Shown here in pieces: positions 52,741-62,499 of a stretch of DNA of 64,000 nucleotides. Made by a program: the position numbers and the translations under genes. Source of the DNA: Pseudobdellovibrionaceae bacterium (GTDB lineage: Bacteria; Bdellovibrionota; Bdellovibrionia; Bdellovibrionales; UBA1609). Below the pieces are notes generated by a model that saw only the letters and a program-made list of their open reading frames with translations, ran no database searches and had not been told where the DNA came from. The stretch spans positions 1 to 64,000 of the forward strand of contig JABJQG010000072.1 in NCBI GenBank assembly GCA_018663505.1, written 5' to 3'. The stretch's first letter is position 1. Each line of letters opens with the position of its first letter.

Positions 52741-53067
52741 GAAGTTTTTATTCTGTTATATAAAGATTGGACCTTTTCATGAACATGAAAGCTTTAGTTA
52801 ACACAAATAAATTTCAGCTTAATCTTACTGAACATAACATAATTCTCTACCAATAATTATGTTTTTGCAGAGGAACTCAGAGGGTAGCTATTAGCCAAAA
52901 ACATTAAATCTCTCTCACTTAAATCTACCTATTATAAACTAGCAACTCTATAAGTGACTCTTATATATTGAAAGTGTTTTGATTCAAATGTATTATTTAT
53001 ACCAATCGTTAATTATTTGTAGTTTTTTTGCTCTTTAAGATGTAAATTTTCATATGATTAATCGAGT
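52741..53067. other. Intergenic region, 327 bp
   Basis: Very AT-rich. A short hairpin TTTCAT/ATGAAA (52775-52780/52785-52790) lies near the left end. A 25-codon ORF from the ATG at 52779 overlaps that hairpin and has no ribosome site, so I do not call it. No terminator or clear promoter is visible. It separates the aminotransferase-to-ligase block from the GT2-Wzx block. Confidence 0.4.
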
Positions 53068-53988
53068 ATGATAAAAAGAAAGGTCATTAACTTGTTAAAT
53101 AAATATAGAACAAAAATTTTAATCATTTGCATAAATTACTGCAATGAAAAAGATCTTTTTAATTACTTAAATTCTCTTGCAAAATGTACATTAAATAATA
53201 ATATTGAGGTTTATGTTGTAGATAATAGCGAAGAAAAAAAACTAGATGAGCTACATTTAAAAAAGATTTTTACCAATACGACTCTTGTATCTGCTGATGA
53301 AAATTTAGGCTATTTTGGTGGGGCTAATTGTGGTTTCAATAAATTTAAAAGTAATAACGACTATGTTCCACAATGGGTTATTGTTTCAAATACAGATTTA
53401 GAGTTCAAAAATTCAAACTTTTTTAATGATCTAAATAAATATTGTGACCTAAATAAGCTAGGAGTCATCGCTCCCTCAATTATATCTGGCATTACTAAAT
53501 CAGATCAAAATCCTCACCTATTGAAGAGGCCCTCGCATATAAAAATGATTTTATTAAAAATGCTATTTACTAATTATATCATATTTTCTCTATATCACGC
53601 CTTGTATGATTTCAAAAGAATTCTCAAAAAAACAATCTTAGAGCTTATAAAAGTTTTTAAATTAAATGATAACAGTCCTGATATTAAACAAATATATGCA
53701 GCACATGGCTCCTTTCTTATAATACATAAAAACTACTTTCTTAAAGGTGGAAATTTAAACTATCACTCTTTTTTATACGGAGAAGAGTTTTTTTTAGCCG
53801 AAAATATAAAAAAAATAAATCTATCAATCTACTATGTTCCTATACTACAAATACACCATCGAGAACATGCCACCACTGGCCGCATACCAAGTAAAAAAAT
53901 TCATAATTTTATATTAAACTCATATAAAATGAATAATAAAGCTTTCTTTCCTTTTCTTAATTTTTTCAAGAAGGGGGATCTGAAATAG
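53068..53988 (+). CDS. GT2-family glycosyltransferase
   Basis: A 306-aa enzyme of the rhamnosyltransferase-like GT2 group. It shows ILIICINYCNEKDL (nucleotide-binding strand), VVDNSEEKK, ENLGYFGGANCGF (the family's N-x-G-y-GGANN-like motif), and the DXD-type SNTDLEF. The region GGNLNYHSFLYGEEFFLAENIKK is the acceptor-site EEFFLAE motif. It is noticeably more AT-rich than its neighbours, with many AAA/AAT/ATT codons, which suggests recent acquisition. Its TAG stop overlaps the apparent wzx start. Confidence 0.88.
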   Translation: MIKRKVINLLNKYRTKILIICINYCNEKDLFNYLNSLAKCTLNNNIEVYVVDNSEEKKLDELHLKKIFTNTTLVSADENLGYFGGANCGFNKFKSNNDYVPQWVIVSNTDLEFKNSNFFNDLNKYCDLNKLGVIAPSIISGITKSDQNPHLLKRPSHIKMILLKMLFTNYIIFSLYHALYDFKRILKKTILELIKVFKLNDNSPDIKQIYAAHGSFLIIHKNYFLKGGNLNYHSFLYGEEFFLAENIKKINLSIYYVPILQIHHREHATTGRIPSKKIHNFILNSYKMNNKAFFPFLNFFKKGDLK

Positions 53989-55481
53989 AATCAAAGAATA
54001 TTATTGCAAGAGACTCGATCCTAAATCTATTAGGTAATGGCATAAGAATCATAGTCAATTTCCTAAGTTTGCTTGTAGCAACAAGGGGGCTGGGTACCTC
54101 TGATTTTGGTCTTGTAAACCTAATTGTTATTTACACTACGTTTCTCAATTATTTTCTAACCTTTGGATTTGACAATAGTTTAGTCTACTATATCGCACAA
54201 TTTAATTCACAAAAAAAGTTCCATTTAAAAAAAGATATTTTTAAGCTTTCTATTTTCCTCACAGGGGGTGTAGGACTTCTCTTTATCTTAGCGTCTTGTA
54301 TAATTGCTTATTTTGTACTCGACGGAACATCAAACAAAAACACTTTGTTAGTAACTGTATTAGTAATTTTTCAATGTTATTTTTGGAGTTTAGGAGGAAT
54401 ATTTTCAGCCCTTCTGAGGGGAAATAAAAATTTTGGTCCCTCAATCCTAAGAGAACAGTTTGTCTTCCCAGTGGCCCAACTACTACTATTTATTGTTTTT
54501 ATTCGATTTTATAACTTTGGCTCAGTTGGTTATGCTCTTGGGTATTTTTTAGCTTCCTTTTTAAGTTTCATTTTCGTGGCCTATGTTGTTTTCAAGAAAA
54601 GACATGTGTTTTTTGATAATAAACCCATTCAACCTCAAGTTAGCACTCTAAATAACCAAAAAAAATGGTTTAAGTTCTCCTTCCCATTAAGCCTAATGAG
54701 TTCTATCGAACCTGCTCTTATGTGGTCAAGTGTAGCCCTTTGTGGCTACTTTTTACTTAATGTGGATGTAGCAAAATTTACTGTTTTTTCTAGATTATCT
54801 ATTTTAACTCAACTTTTATTTGTAGCTCTGGGCCCTATTGTTAGCTCGTATATGGCATCCATGTATCATGAGAAAAAAACCGATAATTTTGATAAGCTTT
54901 ATAAACTAACAGTAAGCTGGAGCTCAAAATGGGCCATTCTGTTAGGCTTCTTACTAATCAGTACATCCGATTACATATTAAAAATTTTTGGCAAAGACTA
55001 TTCACTAGATTCTTTTACTTTACTCTTTCTACTTCCAGGTTTTATTTTTGAAGGATCACTAGGCATTGGAAAACATGCTTTAATAATGAGTGGTTATAAT
55101 AAAATAAATATTATTAATATGGCTACAGCAGTAATTATCAATATTCTACTAGGTTTAGTACTTATTCCATACTTTGGTATTACAGGAGCTGCAATGGCAC
55201 TAAGTTTGGCAATGATCCTTCTCAACATTATTCGAGTAATACAAGTTTATTATTTTATAAGAGTCACTCCCTTTAGCCTAAAAAACTTTGTAAAATTATT
55301 TAGCATGTGTATACTTTTCTTAACAACTGGTGCTGCTATACGCTATGGAAACTTAGCTGGTGATATCCGCATATCTTTGTCTGTAACCATTTTTTCAGTA
55401 ACACTAATTCTTTCTTTTTGGAAAGATAGTAAAACTTTTTTTAATATGATATCTTCCCGCCTATTAGGTCAAAAAAACTAA
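53985..55481 (+). CDS. Wzx-type polysaccharide flippase, apparent ATA start
   Basis: A 498-aa membrane protein of the oligosaccharide flippase family with about twelve helices. The conserved start SILNLLGNGIRIIVNFLSLLVATRGLG is complete only if translation begins before the first standard start (TTG at 54069, inside this segment). Upstream in-frame codons include no ATG, GTG or TTG. ATA at 53985 lies 6 nt after AGGGGGA and overlaps the GT2 stop as ATAG, like the ATGA overlaps elsewhere in the window. The 3' end overlaps the convergent GT4 gene by 4 bp. Confidence 0.83.
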   Translation: MESKNIIARDSILNLLGNGIRIIVNFLSLLVATRGLGTSDFGLVNLIVIYTTFLNYFLTFGFDNSLVYYIAQFNSQKKFHLKKDIFKLSIFLTGGVGLLFILASCIIAYFVLDGTSNKNTLLVTVLVIFQCYFWSLGGIFSALLRGNKNFGPSILREQFVFPVAQLLLFIVFIRFYNFGSVGYALGYFLASFLSFIFVAYVVFKKRHVFFDNKPIQPQVSTLNNQKKWFKFSFPLSLMSSIEPALMWSSVALCGYFLLNVDVAKFTVFSRLSILTQLLFVALGPIVSSYMASMYHEKKTDNFDKLYKLTVSWSSKWAILLGFLLISTSDYILKIFGKDYSLDSFTLLFLLPGFIFEGSLGIGKHALIMSGYNKINIINMATAVIINILLGLVLIPYFGITGAAMALSLAMILLNIIRVIQVYYFIRVTPFSLKNFVKLFSMCILFLTTGAAIRYGNLAGDIRISLSVTIFSVTLILSFWKDSKTFFNMISSRLLGQKN

Positions 55482-56740
55482 GCATACTCGCTTGGCGAAG
55501 GGTCAATAATGTTTGATAGCTGTTTTTCAACATTTTCAAAAACTTTTTCATTACTAAAACTATTTTCCAAAAGATCTCTTCCTCTTCGTCCCATTTCAAT
55601 AGCCTCATCTGGACACTTTTGAAACCAGCGTAAGCTTTCAACTAGATCTTCAACACTGTTTGCTACATATGTATGCCCACATTTCTGGTCATCAAGAATG
55701 GCTTTAAGTTCTCCCTGAATACTAGATAAAATTGGAAGGCCCCCAGCCATATATTCAAATGGCTTATTTGGAAGAGACATCTGGGCATCAACTTTATATG
55801 GGGCTAAACCTACATCACTTAACTCCATAAGCGCTTGAATCTGAAGTGAGTTAATCCATCCTAAAAAGACAACTGAATCCTCAATACCTAACTTACCCAC
55901 TTGTGCTTCAAACCTCTTTAAGCTACTGCCAGTTCCTCCAATAAACAATTGAATTGGAAATTCATCTTTTAGCTGGTGAATAGCCTTAAAAACAGTAAAT
56001 AAATCAAAATAATTACCTAATGTTCCAAAAAAGCAAAGTTTCAAGCTCCTCTTGTCACTTACATATTTATTAACAAAGCCTTGTTTAATAGAACTAATAC
56101 TCTCAACACTATTTTTAACAGTGGTATACCCTAATGGAAAAAAAATATCCTCAGAACGCCGCTCTCTACCGGCAAAGCCCAGACCATAACTAATATATGA
56201 ATTTGATACCCCCATAATTCCGCTAGCCTTTGAGCATATTTCCCTCATTTTTCTATATGAGTTTTTAAATAAAAATTTAGCAAATGGCCGTAGTGGTACT
56301 GGAGCTAAATTCACTAACTCATCGGGCCAAAGGTCCCTAATATCAACAACATATTTAATATTATTTTCTTGAGCATATATGAATGCAGCATTAGCACTAT
56401 CAACAGTAGGGATTGGTGCAATAATTATGTCTGGCAAATCCTCTTTTTTTGATAATTTTAAAAAAGTATCAGAAAAATGTTTTGTATGCTTAATCCGAGC
56501 ATATGAAACATTTTTTTTATAACCAGGCCCCTTAATCAAATACAAACACAAACCATCTAAATATTTTTTTTCATGTTTTTCTGAAAAATGTTTTTTAGGC
56601 GCATGACTAAAACTCGATGCCCACCAAGTTACTTCATGCCCCAGCTTCGCTAAGTATTGTGAAAATTGTCCATAGCGGTGCAATCTTACATTTTTTTCAA
56701 TCGGTAATGGCTCCCCAATCTCTAATATCCAAATTTTCAA
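55478..56740 (-). CDS. GT4-family glycosyltransferase (WbuB-like)
   Basis: A 420-aa enzyme with the two-domain GT-B fold. The N-terminal half has RLHRYGQFSQYLAKLGHEVTWWASSFSHAPK and DIRDLWPDELV; the C-terminal half has LFIGGTGSSLKRFEAQV and LPNKPFEYMAGGLPILSS with the donor-binding Glu. Start is TTG at 56740 with GGAG 6 nt upstream. It resembles WbuB-type transferases of O-antigen loci. It lies behind rfbABC on the same strand. Confidence 0.9.
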   Translation of the reverse strand: MKIWILEIGEPLPIEKNVRLHRYGQFSQYLAKLGHEVTWWASSFSHAPKKHFSEKHEKKYLDGLCLYLIKGPGYKKNVSYARIKHTKHFSDTFLKLSKKEDLPDIIIAPIPTVDSANAAFIYAQENNIKYVVDIRDLWPDELVNLAPVPLRPFAKFLFKNSYRKMREICSKASGIMGVSNSYISYGLGFAGRERRSEDIFFPLGYTTVKNSVESISSIKQGFVNKYVSDKRSLKLCFFGTLGNYFDLFTVFKAIHQLKDEFPIQLFIGGTGSSLKRFEAQVGKLGIEDSVVFLGWINSLQIQALMELSDVGLAPYKVDAQMSLPNKPFEYMAGGLPILSSIQGELKAILDDQKCGHTYVANSVEDLVESLRWFQKCPDEAIEMGRRGRDLLENSFSNEKVFENVEKQLSNIIDPSPSEYA

Positions 56741-56815
56741 GAGAGACTCCTTTTTTTACAGATACCTATAAATTAATTTAGGGCGACTTTATTATTTTGA
56801 AAAACCTCATTAGCC

Positions 56816-57841
56816 TTATAGGCTATACTCCAGATACCAGTCTACAGTCTTCTCTAAACCGGACGCCAAATATTCATCAGCTAGCCAATTTAACTCCGTA
56901 GTAATTTTAGATGCATCTATAGCATACCTTCTATCATGCCCAGGGCGATCTTTTACAAACTCTATAAACTGTTTATACGAGCCCTTTTCTAAGGGTCTTT
57001 TTCTGTCTAAAATTTCACACAAGGAGTTTGCAATTTCAATATTTGTTTGCTCATTGCCACCCCCAATATTATAGGTCTCCCCTGATCTACCATTATTAAA
57101 AGCAAGCTCAATCCCTCTGCAATGATCTAAAACGTAGAGCCAATCCCTAATGTTTCTACCATCACCATAAATTGGAATAGGCTCTTTATTTAGAGCTTTT
57201 CTAATAATTGTAGGTATTAATTTTTCTCCGTGCTGCTTTGGACCATAGTTATTAGAACAGTTCGTCGTCACAACATCCATACCAAACGTATGAAAATAGC
57301 TTCTAACTAAAAAATCACCACTCGCTTTTGAGGCACTATAAGGTGAATTCGGTGCATATGGCGTGGTTTCCTTAAAAAGCTCTGTATCCGCTAGACTCAA
57401 ACTACCAAACACTTCATCAGTTGAAATATGAAGAAATCTCGAACCTTCATAATCACTTTTATATTGCCCTGGCTTTGTCATCCAAAATTTCCTAGCAGTA
57501 TCAAGCAATAAAAAAGTCCCAACAATATTAGTATTAATGAATTCTTGAGGACCAGAAATTGAATTGTCTACATGTGATTCAGCAGCAAAATGAATGACTT
57601 GATTTATCTCATATTCCATAAAAATGGCCTCAAGACCTTCGGAATCTACAATATCACCCTTAACGAACTTATAATTTGGGTTCATTGCCACTTCTTCTAA
57701 ATAACTAAGATTTCCAGCATAAGTTAATTTATCTAAATTAATAACTTGTGATTCAGGATTACTTTGTAAAAAATATGGGATAAAGTTTGAACCAATAAAA
57801 CCTGCCCCACCAGTAATTAGCACTCTATTAGTTTTTTTCAT
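56816..57841 (-). CDS. rfbB: dTDP-glucose 4,6-dehydratase
   Basis: A 341-aa short-chain dehydrogenase family enzyme, second step of dTDP-L-rhamnose synthesis. It has the NAD motif ITGGAGFIGSNF, HFAAESHVDNSI, STDEVFGSL, the catalytic YSASKASGDFL and NNYGPKQHGEKLIP. The ATG at 57841 (MKKTNRVLITGG) is preferred to an in-frame TTG at 57859. Gene order on this strand is rfbA-rfbC-rfbB. Confidence 0.96.
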   Translation of the reverse strand: MKKTNRVLITGGAGFIGSNFIPYFLQSNPESQVINLDKLTYAGNLSYLEEVAMNPNYKFVKGDIVDSEGLEAIFMEYEINQVIHFAAESHVDNSISGPQEFINTNIVGTFLLLDTARKFWMTKPGQYKSDYEGSRFLHISTDEVFGSLSLADTELFKETTPYAPNSPYSASKASGDFLVRSYFHTFGMDVVTTNCSNNYGPKQHGEKLIPTIIRKALNKEPIPIYGDGRNIRDWLYVLDHCRGIELAFNNGRSGETYNIGGGNEQTNIEIANSLCEILDRKRPLEKGSYKQFIEFVKDRPGHDRRYAIDASKITTELNWLADEYLASGLEKTVDWYLEYSL

Positions 57842-57848
57842 ATTGTTT

Positions 57849-58394
57849 TCAACCACCAAATTCCCTTAATGAACTCAAACTTAAATCTTTTTCTGAAAGG
57901 GTGAACTTTCTATCTGAAAGTCCCCAATCAATATTAAGATCAGGATCATCATATTTTATTCCTGCTTCAGAATTTTTATCATAATAATTATCACATTTAT
58001 ATTGAAAAATAGCCTCTTTACTTAAAACCAAAAAACCATGTGCAAACCCTCTCGGAATATAAAAACACTGTTTGTTTTGTGCAGAAAGAATAACCGTAGC
58101 ATATTGTCCATATGTTCTAGATCCTTTACGAAGATCTACTGCTACATCTAGCACCTCACCAAGACTCACCCTAACTAATTTAGATTGTGAAAAATCCCCT
58201 GTTTGCATATGCAGTCCTCTTAAGGTTCCATAAGGGGAGTAGGATTGATTATCCTGCACAAAAGTATCTGCTATTCCTAATTCTGAGTATGCTTGAGCAT
58301 TATAGGACTCAAAAAAATAGCCCCTTTCATCTTCAAAAGCCATGGGAGAAATTAACTTCAAACCATCAATAGCAAATGTCTCAACTTTTAACAT
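57849..58394 (-). CDS. rfbC: dTDP-4-dehydrorhamnose 3,5-epimerase
   Basis: A 181-aa cupin-fold enzyme. Family residues are seen in DERGYFFESYN, VQDNQSYSPYGTLRGLHMQTGDFSQSKLVRV (catalytic His in LRGLH) and PRGFAHGFLVLS. Length is standard. Its ATG lies 4 nt inside the end of rfbA, so the two are coupled. Confidence 0.95.
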   Translation of the reverse strand: MLKVETFAIDGLKLISPMAFEDERGYFFESYNAQAYSELGIADTFVQDNQSYSPYGTLRGLHMQTGDFSQSKLVRVSLGEVLDVAVDLRKGSRTYGQYATVILSAQNKQCFYIPRGFAHGFLVLSKEAIFQYKCDNYYDKNSEAGIKYDDPDLNIDWGLSDRKFTLSEKDLSLSSLREFGG

Positions 58395-59263
58395 GAATCC
58401 TCATGTATAGTTTTAAGTAAATAATCCCCATAGGTACTGTTTTTTAACTGATTCGCTGTTATTAAAACATCTTCTTTGCTCAAATAACCCATCTTAAATC
58501 CAACTTCCTCAAGGCAAGCTACCTGCAAGCCCTGTGTTTTTTCTAAAATTTGTATATAATTTGACGCCTCAATTAATGAAGCATGAGTCCCTGTATCCAA
58601 CCAAGCCATTCCCCTTCCCAAAATATTAATTTTTAATTCATTATCAGCTAAGTATAAATTATTAAGAGATGATATTTCAAGCTCCCCTCTCGAAGAAGGC
58701 TTTAATGTTTTTACACGCTCAACAACCGTATTGTCATAAAAATACAACCCAGTTACAGCATAATTTGATTTTGGATTTGTAGGCTTCTCTTCAATGCTTA
58801 GAACATTTGACTCATCATCCAGCTCCGCTACTCCATAGCGCTCCGGATCGTCAACATAATAGCCATAAATACAAGCTCCTTTTTCTAACCGAGCTGATTT
58901 TTGTAACATTGCAGATAGATTATGCCCATAAAAAATATTGTCCCCAAGAACTAAAGTGGATGGTCCTCCGTCAATAAATTTCTCAGCAATCAAAAAAGCT
59001 TGCGCCAATCCCTCTGGCCGCTCTTGAATAGCATAACTAATATTTATGCCAAATTGATGCCCATTGCCCAGTAACCTTTCAAACAAGCCTATATCATGCG
59101 GAGTAGATATTAATAATATATCCTGAATCCCTGCCAACATTAGTACTGATATGGGGTAATAAACCATCGGCTTATTATAAATGGGTAGTAGCTGCTTTGA
59201 AATTACCTTTGTTGCTGGATATAATCTAGTCCCACTTCCTCCAGCGAGCACAATACCTTTCAC
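58388..59263 (-). CDS. rfbA: Glucose-1-phosphate thymidylyltransferase
   Basis: A 291-aa nucleotidyltransferase, first step of dTDP-rhamnose synthesis. It begins KGIVLAGGSGTRLYPATKVISKQLLPIYNKPMVYYP and has LGDNIFYGHNL and GRGMAWLDTGTH. The start is GTG at 59263 with GAGGAG 7 nt upstream, which gives the standard N-terminus; a longer frame to 59314 has no such support. It begins the minus-strand rfbACB-GT4 operon, divergent from rfbD. Confidence 0.95.
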   Translation of the reverse strand: MKGIVLAGGSGTRLYPATKVISKQLLPIYNKPMVYYPISVLMLAGIQDILLISTPHDIGLFERLLGNGHQFGINISYAIQERPEGLAQAFLIAEKFIDGGPSTLVLGDNIFYGHNLSAMLQKSARLEKGACIYGYYVDDPERYGVAELDDESNVLSIEEKPTNPKSNYAVTGLYFYDNTVVERVKTLKPSSRGELEISSLNNLYLADNELKINILGRGMAWLDTGTHASLIEASNYIQILEKTQGLQVACLEEVGFKMGYLSKEDVLITANQLKNSTYGDYLLKTIHEDSC

Positions 59264-59390
59264 TAAGAAGCTCCTCTCTACATTATTAGCCACCTGTTTA
59301 ACATAGCTAGTCACATAATATAAGATAAAAGAACTGAATAGACGCGATGACCCAATTCCTGTATTTTGTCTATTTCAGAAGGTACTGATT

Positions 59391-60335
59391 ATGACAGGTT
59401 TAGTGACTCTAAAACACACACCCCTTACGAGTAAGAAAATTTTAATTTTTGGAGATAAAGGGCAACTTGGAACAGCTCTCAAAAAAGCTCTCACAACTTT
59501 TAATGTAATATCTGCTGACCGCGAAACGCTTGACGTAAGTGATTCTGATAAGGTGAACACCTATTTAAATAAAGTTGCTCCAAACATTATATTTAATGCT
59601 GCCGCTTTTACCAATGTCGACCTTGCGGAAACCGAGACACTAACCAATAAAAAAATTAATGCGGAATTCCCCCAGCTATTATCTGAATATGTTGAAAAAA
59701 ACAAAGACTGTTATTTAATCCATTATTCTACAGACTATGTTTACTCAGGAGAATCCAGTAATGTTCTAAGTGAAGACGATTCAGTAGGCCCAATTAATAG
59801 TTATGGAATTGAAAAGTATAATGGTGAATGTGCAATCAAAAAAAACACCTCTAGATATCTTATTTTTAGAACATCATGGGTGTTTGATCACTTCCACAAA
59901 AATTTCCTTACAACTATAATTAAATTTATCGAAAATAAAGACTTTGTTAGTATTGTAGACGACCAACTGGGTGCCCCAACTTATGCTACAGACTTAGCTA
60001 AATACAGCATAGTAGCACTCGAAAAAGCCCTTTTAAACCATGATTTTTTAGGACAAACTTACAACTTATGTAACAGCGGGTTCTGCTCATGGTATGAGTA
60101 TGCAAACTTTATCGCCAAACAGGCCGTGCACACAAATATATCATCTAAAATACTCCAGATCACCCCTGTCTCAAGCTCTGAATACCCCACAAAAGCCAAA
60201 AGACCTAAAAATTCAAGAATGAGTACCAATAAATTTAAGCAAACATTCCAAGTGTCTCTCCCTGAATGGAAGGATGCCATAAATAGATGTCTAATTGAAT
60301 TAAAAAAAAATACACCGCCTCACCAAAGCCTTTAA
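59391..60335 (+). CDS. rfbD: dTDP-4-dehydrorhamnose reductase
   Basis: A 314-aa short-chain reductase, last step of dTDP-L-rhamnose synthesis. It shows ILIFGDKGQLGTAL, NAAAFTNVDLAETE, HYSTDYVYSG, the YG(I)EKYNGE form of the catalytic YxxxK, and RTSWVFDHFHKNF. AGAAGG precedes the ATG. Unlike in many loci it is divergent from rfbABC. Its last 20 residues are longer than usual. Confidence 0.93.
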   Translation: MTGLVTLKHTPLTSKKILIFGDKGQLGTALKKALTTFNVISADRETLDVSDSDKVNTYLNKVAPNIIFNAAAFTNVDLAETETLTNKKINAEFPQLLSEYVEKNKDCYLIHYSTDYVYSGESSNVLSEDDSVGPINSYGIEKYNGECAIKKNTSRYLIFRTSWVFDHFHKNFLTTIIKFIENKDFVSIVDDQLGAPTYATDLAKYSIVALEKALLNHDFLGQTYNLCNSGFCSWYEYANFIAKQAVHTNISSKILQITPVSSSEYPTKAKRPKNSRMSTNKFKQTFQVSLPEWKDAINRCLIELKKNTPPHQSL

Positions 60336-60420
60336 TATAAAGTCCTTCCCCTGATCAGAAATATCCACACTTTATTTTTTTTCAATTTCATGTTTAACTT
60401 ATGCTATCACGGAGATTATA

Positions 60421-61797
60421 TTGATTATTTTTATTACTTTAATAGCCTCATTATTCTTATTTTTTACTATGTACCGTAATCGAACCAATGTTCAATGGTG
60501 GCAGTATATGATGAGCCTAGGCTGGCTCTCCTTAATGGTCGTCCCATTTATTATTCAAAAGAACAGGTTTATTGGGGCCGCAGTAGAAACTCAACAATAC
60601 GCACTAACCATGTCATTAATTGCAATTGTTGCTGGTGATATATTAGCCTCTTTTATTGAGAAAAATAAAGCTCCTATAACATTTGAGATAAAATCAAATA
60701 AATTTATTTATGCACTTTCAACGGCAATAGTAGCTATCACTAGTCTACATCTTTTTCTAATGCCTAAAATTCCATTTATAGAAAAGTATTTTTACAATAA
60801 TAAACAGTCGCTCATTCTACGAGAGGAAGCCTCCAAACTCCTACAAGTTCCCGACTGGTTTATTTATGTTACACAATGGACAACCTTACTTATAGCACCA
60901 TTAGCAGTTCTAGTTTTAATAAAAAATAAAAAATACTGGGTGGCCGCACTCCTCAGTGGTTTTATTCTTTTTTATTCGCACTCAACAACAGCAACAGGTC
61001 CCTTGGTTAGCCTAATAATAATATTTGCCTTTATTTTTTTTCAAACCTTCCCATTAAAAATACCAAAAGCCATAAGCTTCACTTTTTTACTTATTGCTTC
61101 ACTGTTTTCAATTTATACTATTTTTTTTAACCCTGACGTAAGCCCTTACCTAAATACAAACCCTACCGAACTCACACGGTTTCAGGTACTCAAGGATGCC
61201 AAGGTCGAGCGGAAGCTCTCAATCTCTATGGGAGATTATTACAGGATGCTATCAAGGAGAGACATGTACAATAACTCTTCTTGGATTAATAAAAAATTAA
61301 GCTACCTCTACTATCGTGCTATTCTAGTACCATCAGAGGTTTCACACCGTTGGTATGATTATTATTCAAGAAATGAAAACGCCTTTATTGGTTTTTATGG
61401 CTTAACTCCGGAAACCAGGTACTCCAAAAACTTTCAGCACCCAGCAACAACTGTGGGAATTTGGGCCTTCTACGATCGATTTCCCGAACAGTATTATAGG
61501 AGCATTCGAGCTTATGCTTCTTTTGACGCTGATACATATGCTCGATGGGGTCTTTGGGGAGTTTTCTTCGCCTCAACTTTAGTGTTTTTTTTCAGAATTT
61601 TCATTGCTATTGTTTCTGTAAAATCTGTCTATTCCTCTACCGTACTGTTTCTAACTTTATTTATTTGCGCAAGAAGCTTGCCGGCAAGCTCAATACCCGC
61701 CATGCTTGTTTCCAATGGAGTTCTACTTGGAGTAACCACGCTTTTAGTTTTCAAAATCTATTTAAAATTTAGAAACACCAAGTCACCAATAAAATAA
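60421..61797 (+). CDS. Polymerase-like membrane protein of the O-antigen locus
   Basis: A 458-aa integral membrane protein with about ten helices and a long soluble loop in the second half (roughly 235-365, with RRDMYNNSSW and RAILVPSEVSHRWYDYY). Start is TTG at 60421 with GGAG 6 nt upstream. The helix-loop-helix plan fits repeat-unit polymerases; sequence motifs are weak, so the call rests on topology and locus. It is the first gene of a run that continues with a Wzz-like gene. Confidence 0.72.
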   Translation: MIIFITLIASLFLFFTMYRNRTNVQWWQYMMSLGWLSLMVVPFIIQKNRFIGAAVETQQYALTMSLIAIVAGDILASFIEKNKAPITFEIKSNKFIYALSTAIVAITSLHLFLMPKIPFIEKYFYNNKQSLILREEASKLLQVPDWFIYVTQWTTLLIAPLAVLVLIKNKKYWVAALLSGFILFYSHSTTATGPLVSLIIIFAFIFFQTFPLKIPKAISFTFLLIASLFSIYTIFFNPDVSPYLNTNPTELTRFQVLKDAKVERKLSISMGDYYRMLSRRDMYNNSSWINKKLSYLYYRAILVPSEVSHRWYDYYSRNENAFIGFYGLTPETRYSKNFQHPATTVGIWAFYDRFPEQYYRSIRAYASFDADTYARWGLWGVFFASTLVFFFRIFIAIVSVKSVYSSTVLFLTLFICARSLPASSIPAMLVSNGVLLGVTTLLVFKIYLKFRNTKSPIK

Positions 61798-61818
61798 CTG
61801 TCCATAAAGGGGAAATAA

Positions 61819-62499
61819 GTGAAAAAAAAAGTTATATTGATAGTATTACCTCTAATTAGCCTAGCAATAGGCTGGGTTCTGTACGCTAAACAGAAAACTT
61901 ATTACGTTCACTCAACCCTGATTCGCATAGGCTACTACTATAATTTTATTGAAGATGCAAATATTATCAGACCACTACTGACTCATGAGGAAGCTCAGAA
62001 TATTTTAAGATCTGAGTATAAAGCAAAATCTTTTAAAAATGGAAGCTTGAATAAAATTACCTATATGAATAGAACTGCTCTTTTAGAACTAAGCTCTCGC
62101 GGGAAGACCCCTGAAAAGGCAAAAAAAACCACAGGTGAAATTCTAAATTACTTGAATTTTCTAGCCCAGAAAAAATACGACAGGTCTTCAAGAACTGCTG
62201 TGGAGAATATTGGCGTCTATGAAAAACAAGTTGCCCACTTGAAAAAACGATTTAACAATGACCCCCAACTCCTTATCAAAAAAGCTCTTGCCATTAGTAT
62301 TGGAGATAAAATTAAAAAAATCTCTGAATTTAAGTCTTCACTAAATTCACCAAAATCATTCTTTGAAGAACTTGAGCCATCAAACAACATAAGAGAAGTC
62401 AAAACGTTCTCTTTAAGAATAATTAGTGAAGTTTTTATTAGTCTTGGTTTGCTAACTGCAATAGCCCTTTTCTACTTTAGAAATAGAGACCAGGATTGA
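61819..62499 (+). CDS. Wzz-like chain-length determinant protein
   Basis: A 226-aa protein with two terminal membrane helices (about 4-22 and 198-216) and a helical periplasmic middle with heptad-like spacing. This is the plan of Wzz proteins, though it is shorter than most (about 300-370) and lacks a kinase domain. Start is GTG at 61819 after GGGGAAATAA. Its stop overlaps the next start (TTGA). Confidence 0.75.
   Translation: MKKKVILIVLPLISLAIGWVLYAKQKTYYVHSTLIRIGYYYNFIEDANIIRPLLTHEEAQNILRSEYKAKSFKNGSLNKITYMNRTALLELSSRGKTPEKAKKTTGEILNYLNFLAQKKYDRSSRTAVENIGVYEKQVAHLKKRFNNDPQLLIKKALAISIGDKIKKISEFKSSLNSPKSFFEELEPSNNIREVKTFSLRIISEVFISLGLLTAIALFYFRNRDQD

Noticed and set aside
52779-52856. 25-codon ORF in the polysaccharide locus intergenic region
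   Set aside because: No ribosome site, overlaps a small hairpin, and shows no recognisable motif.
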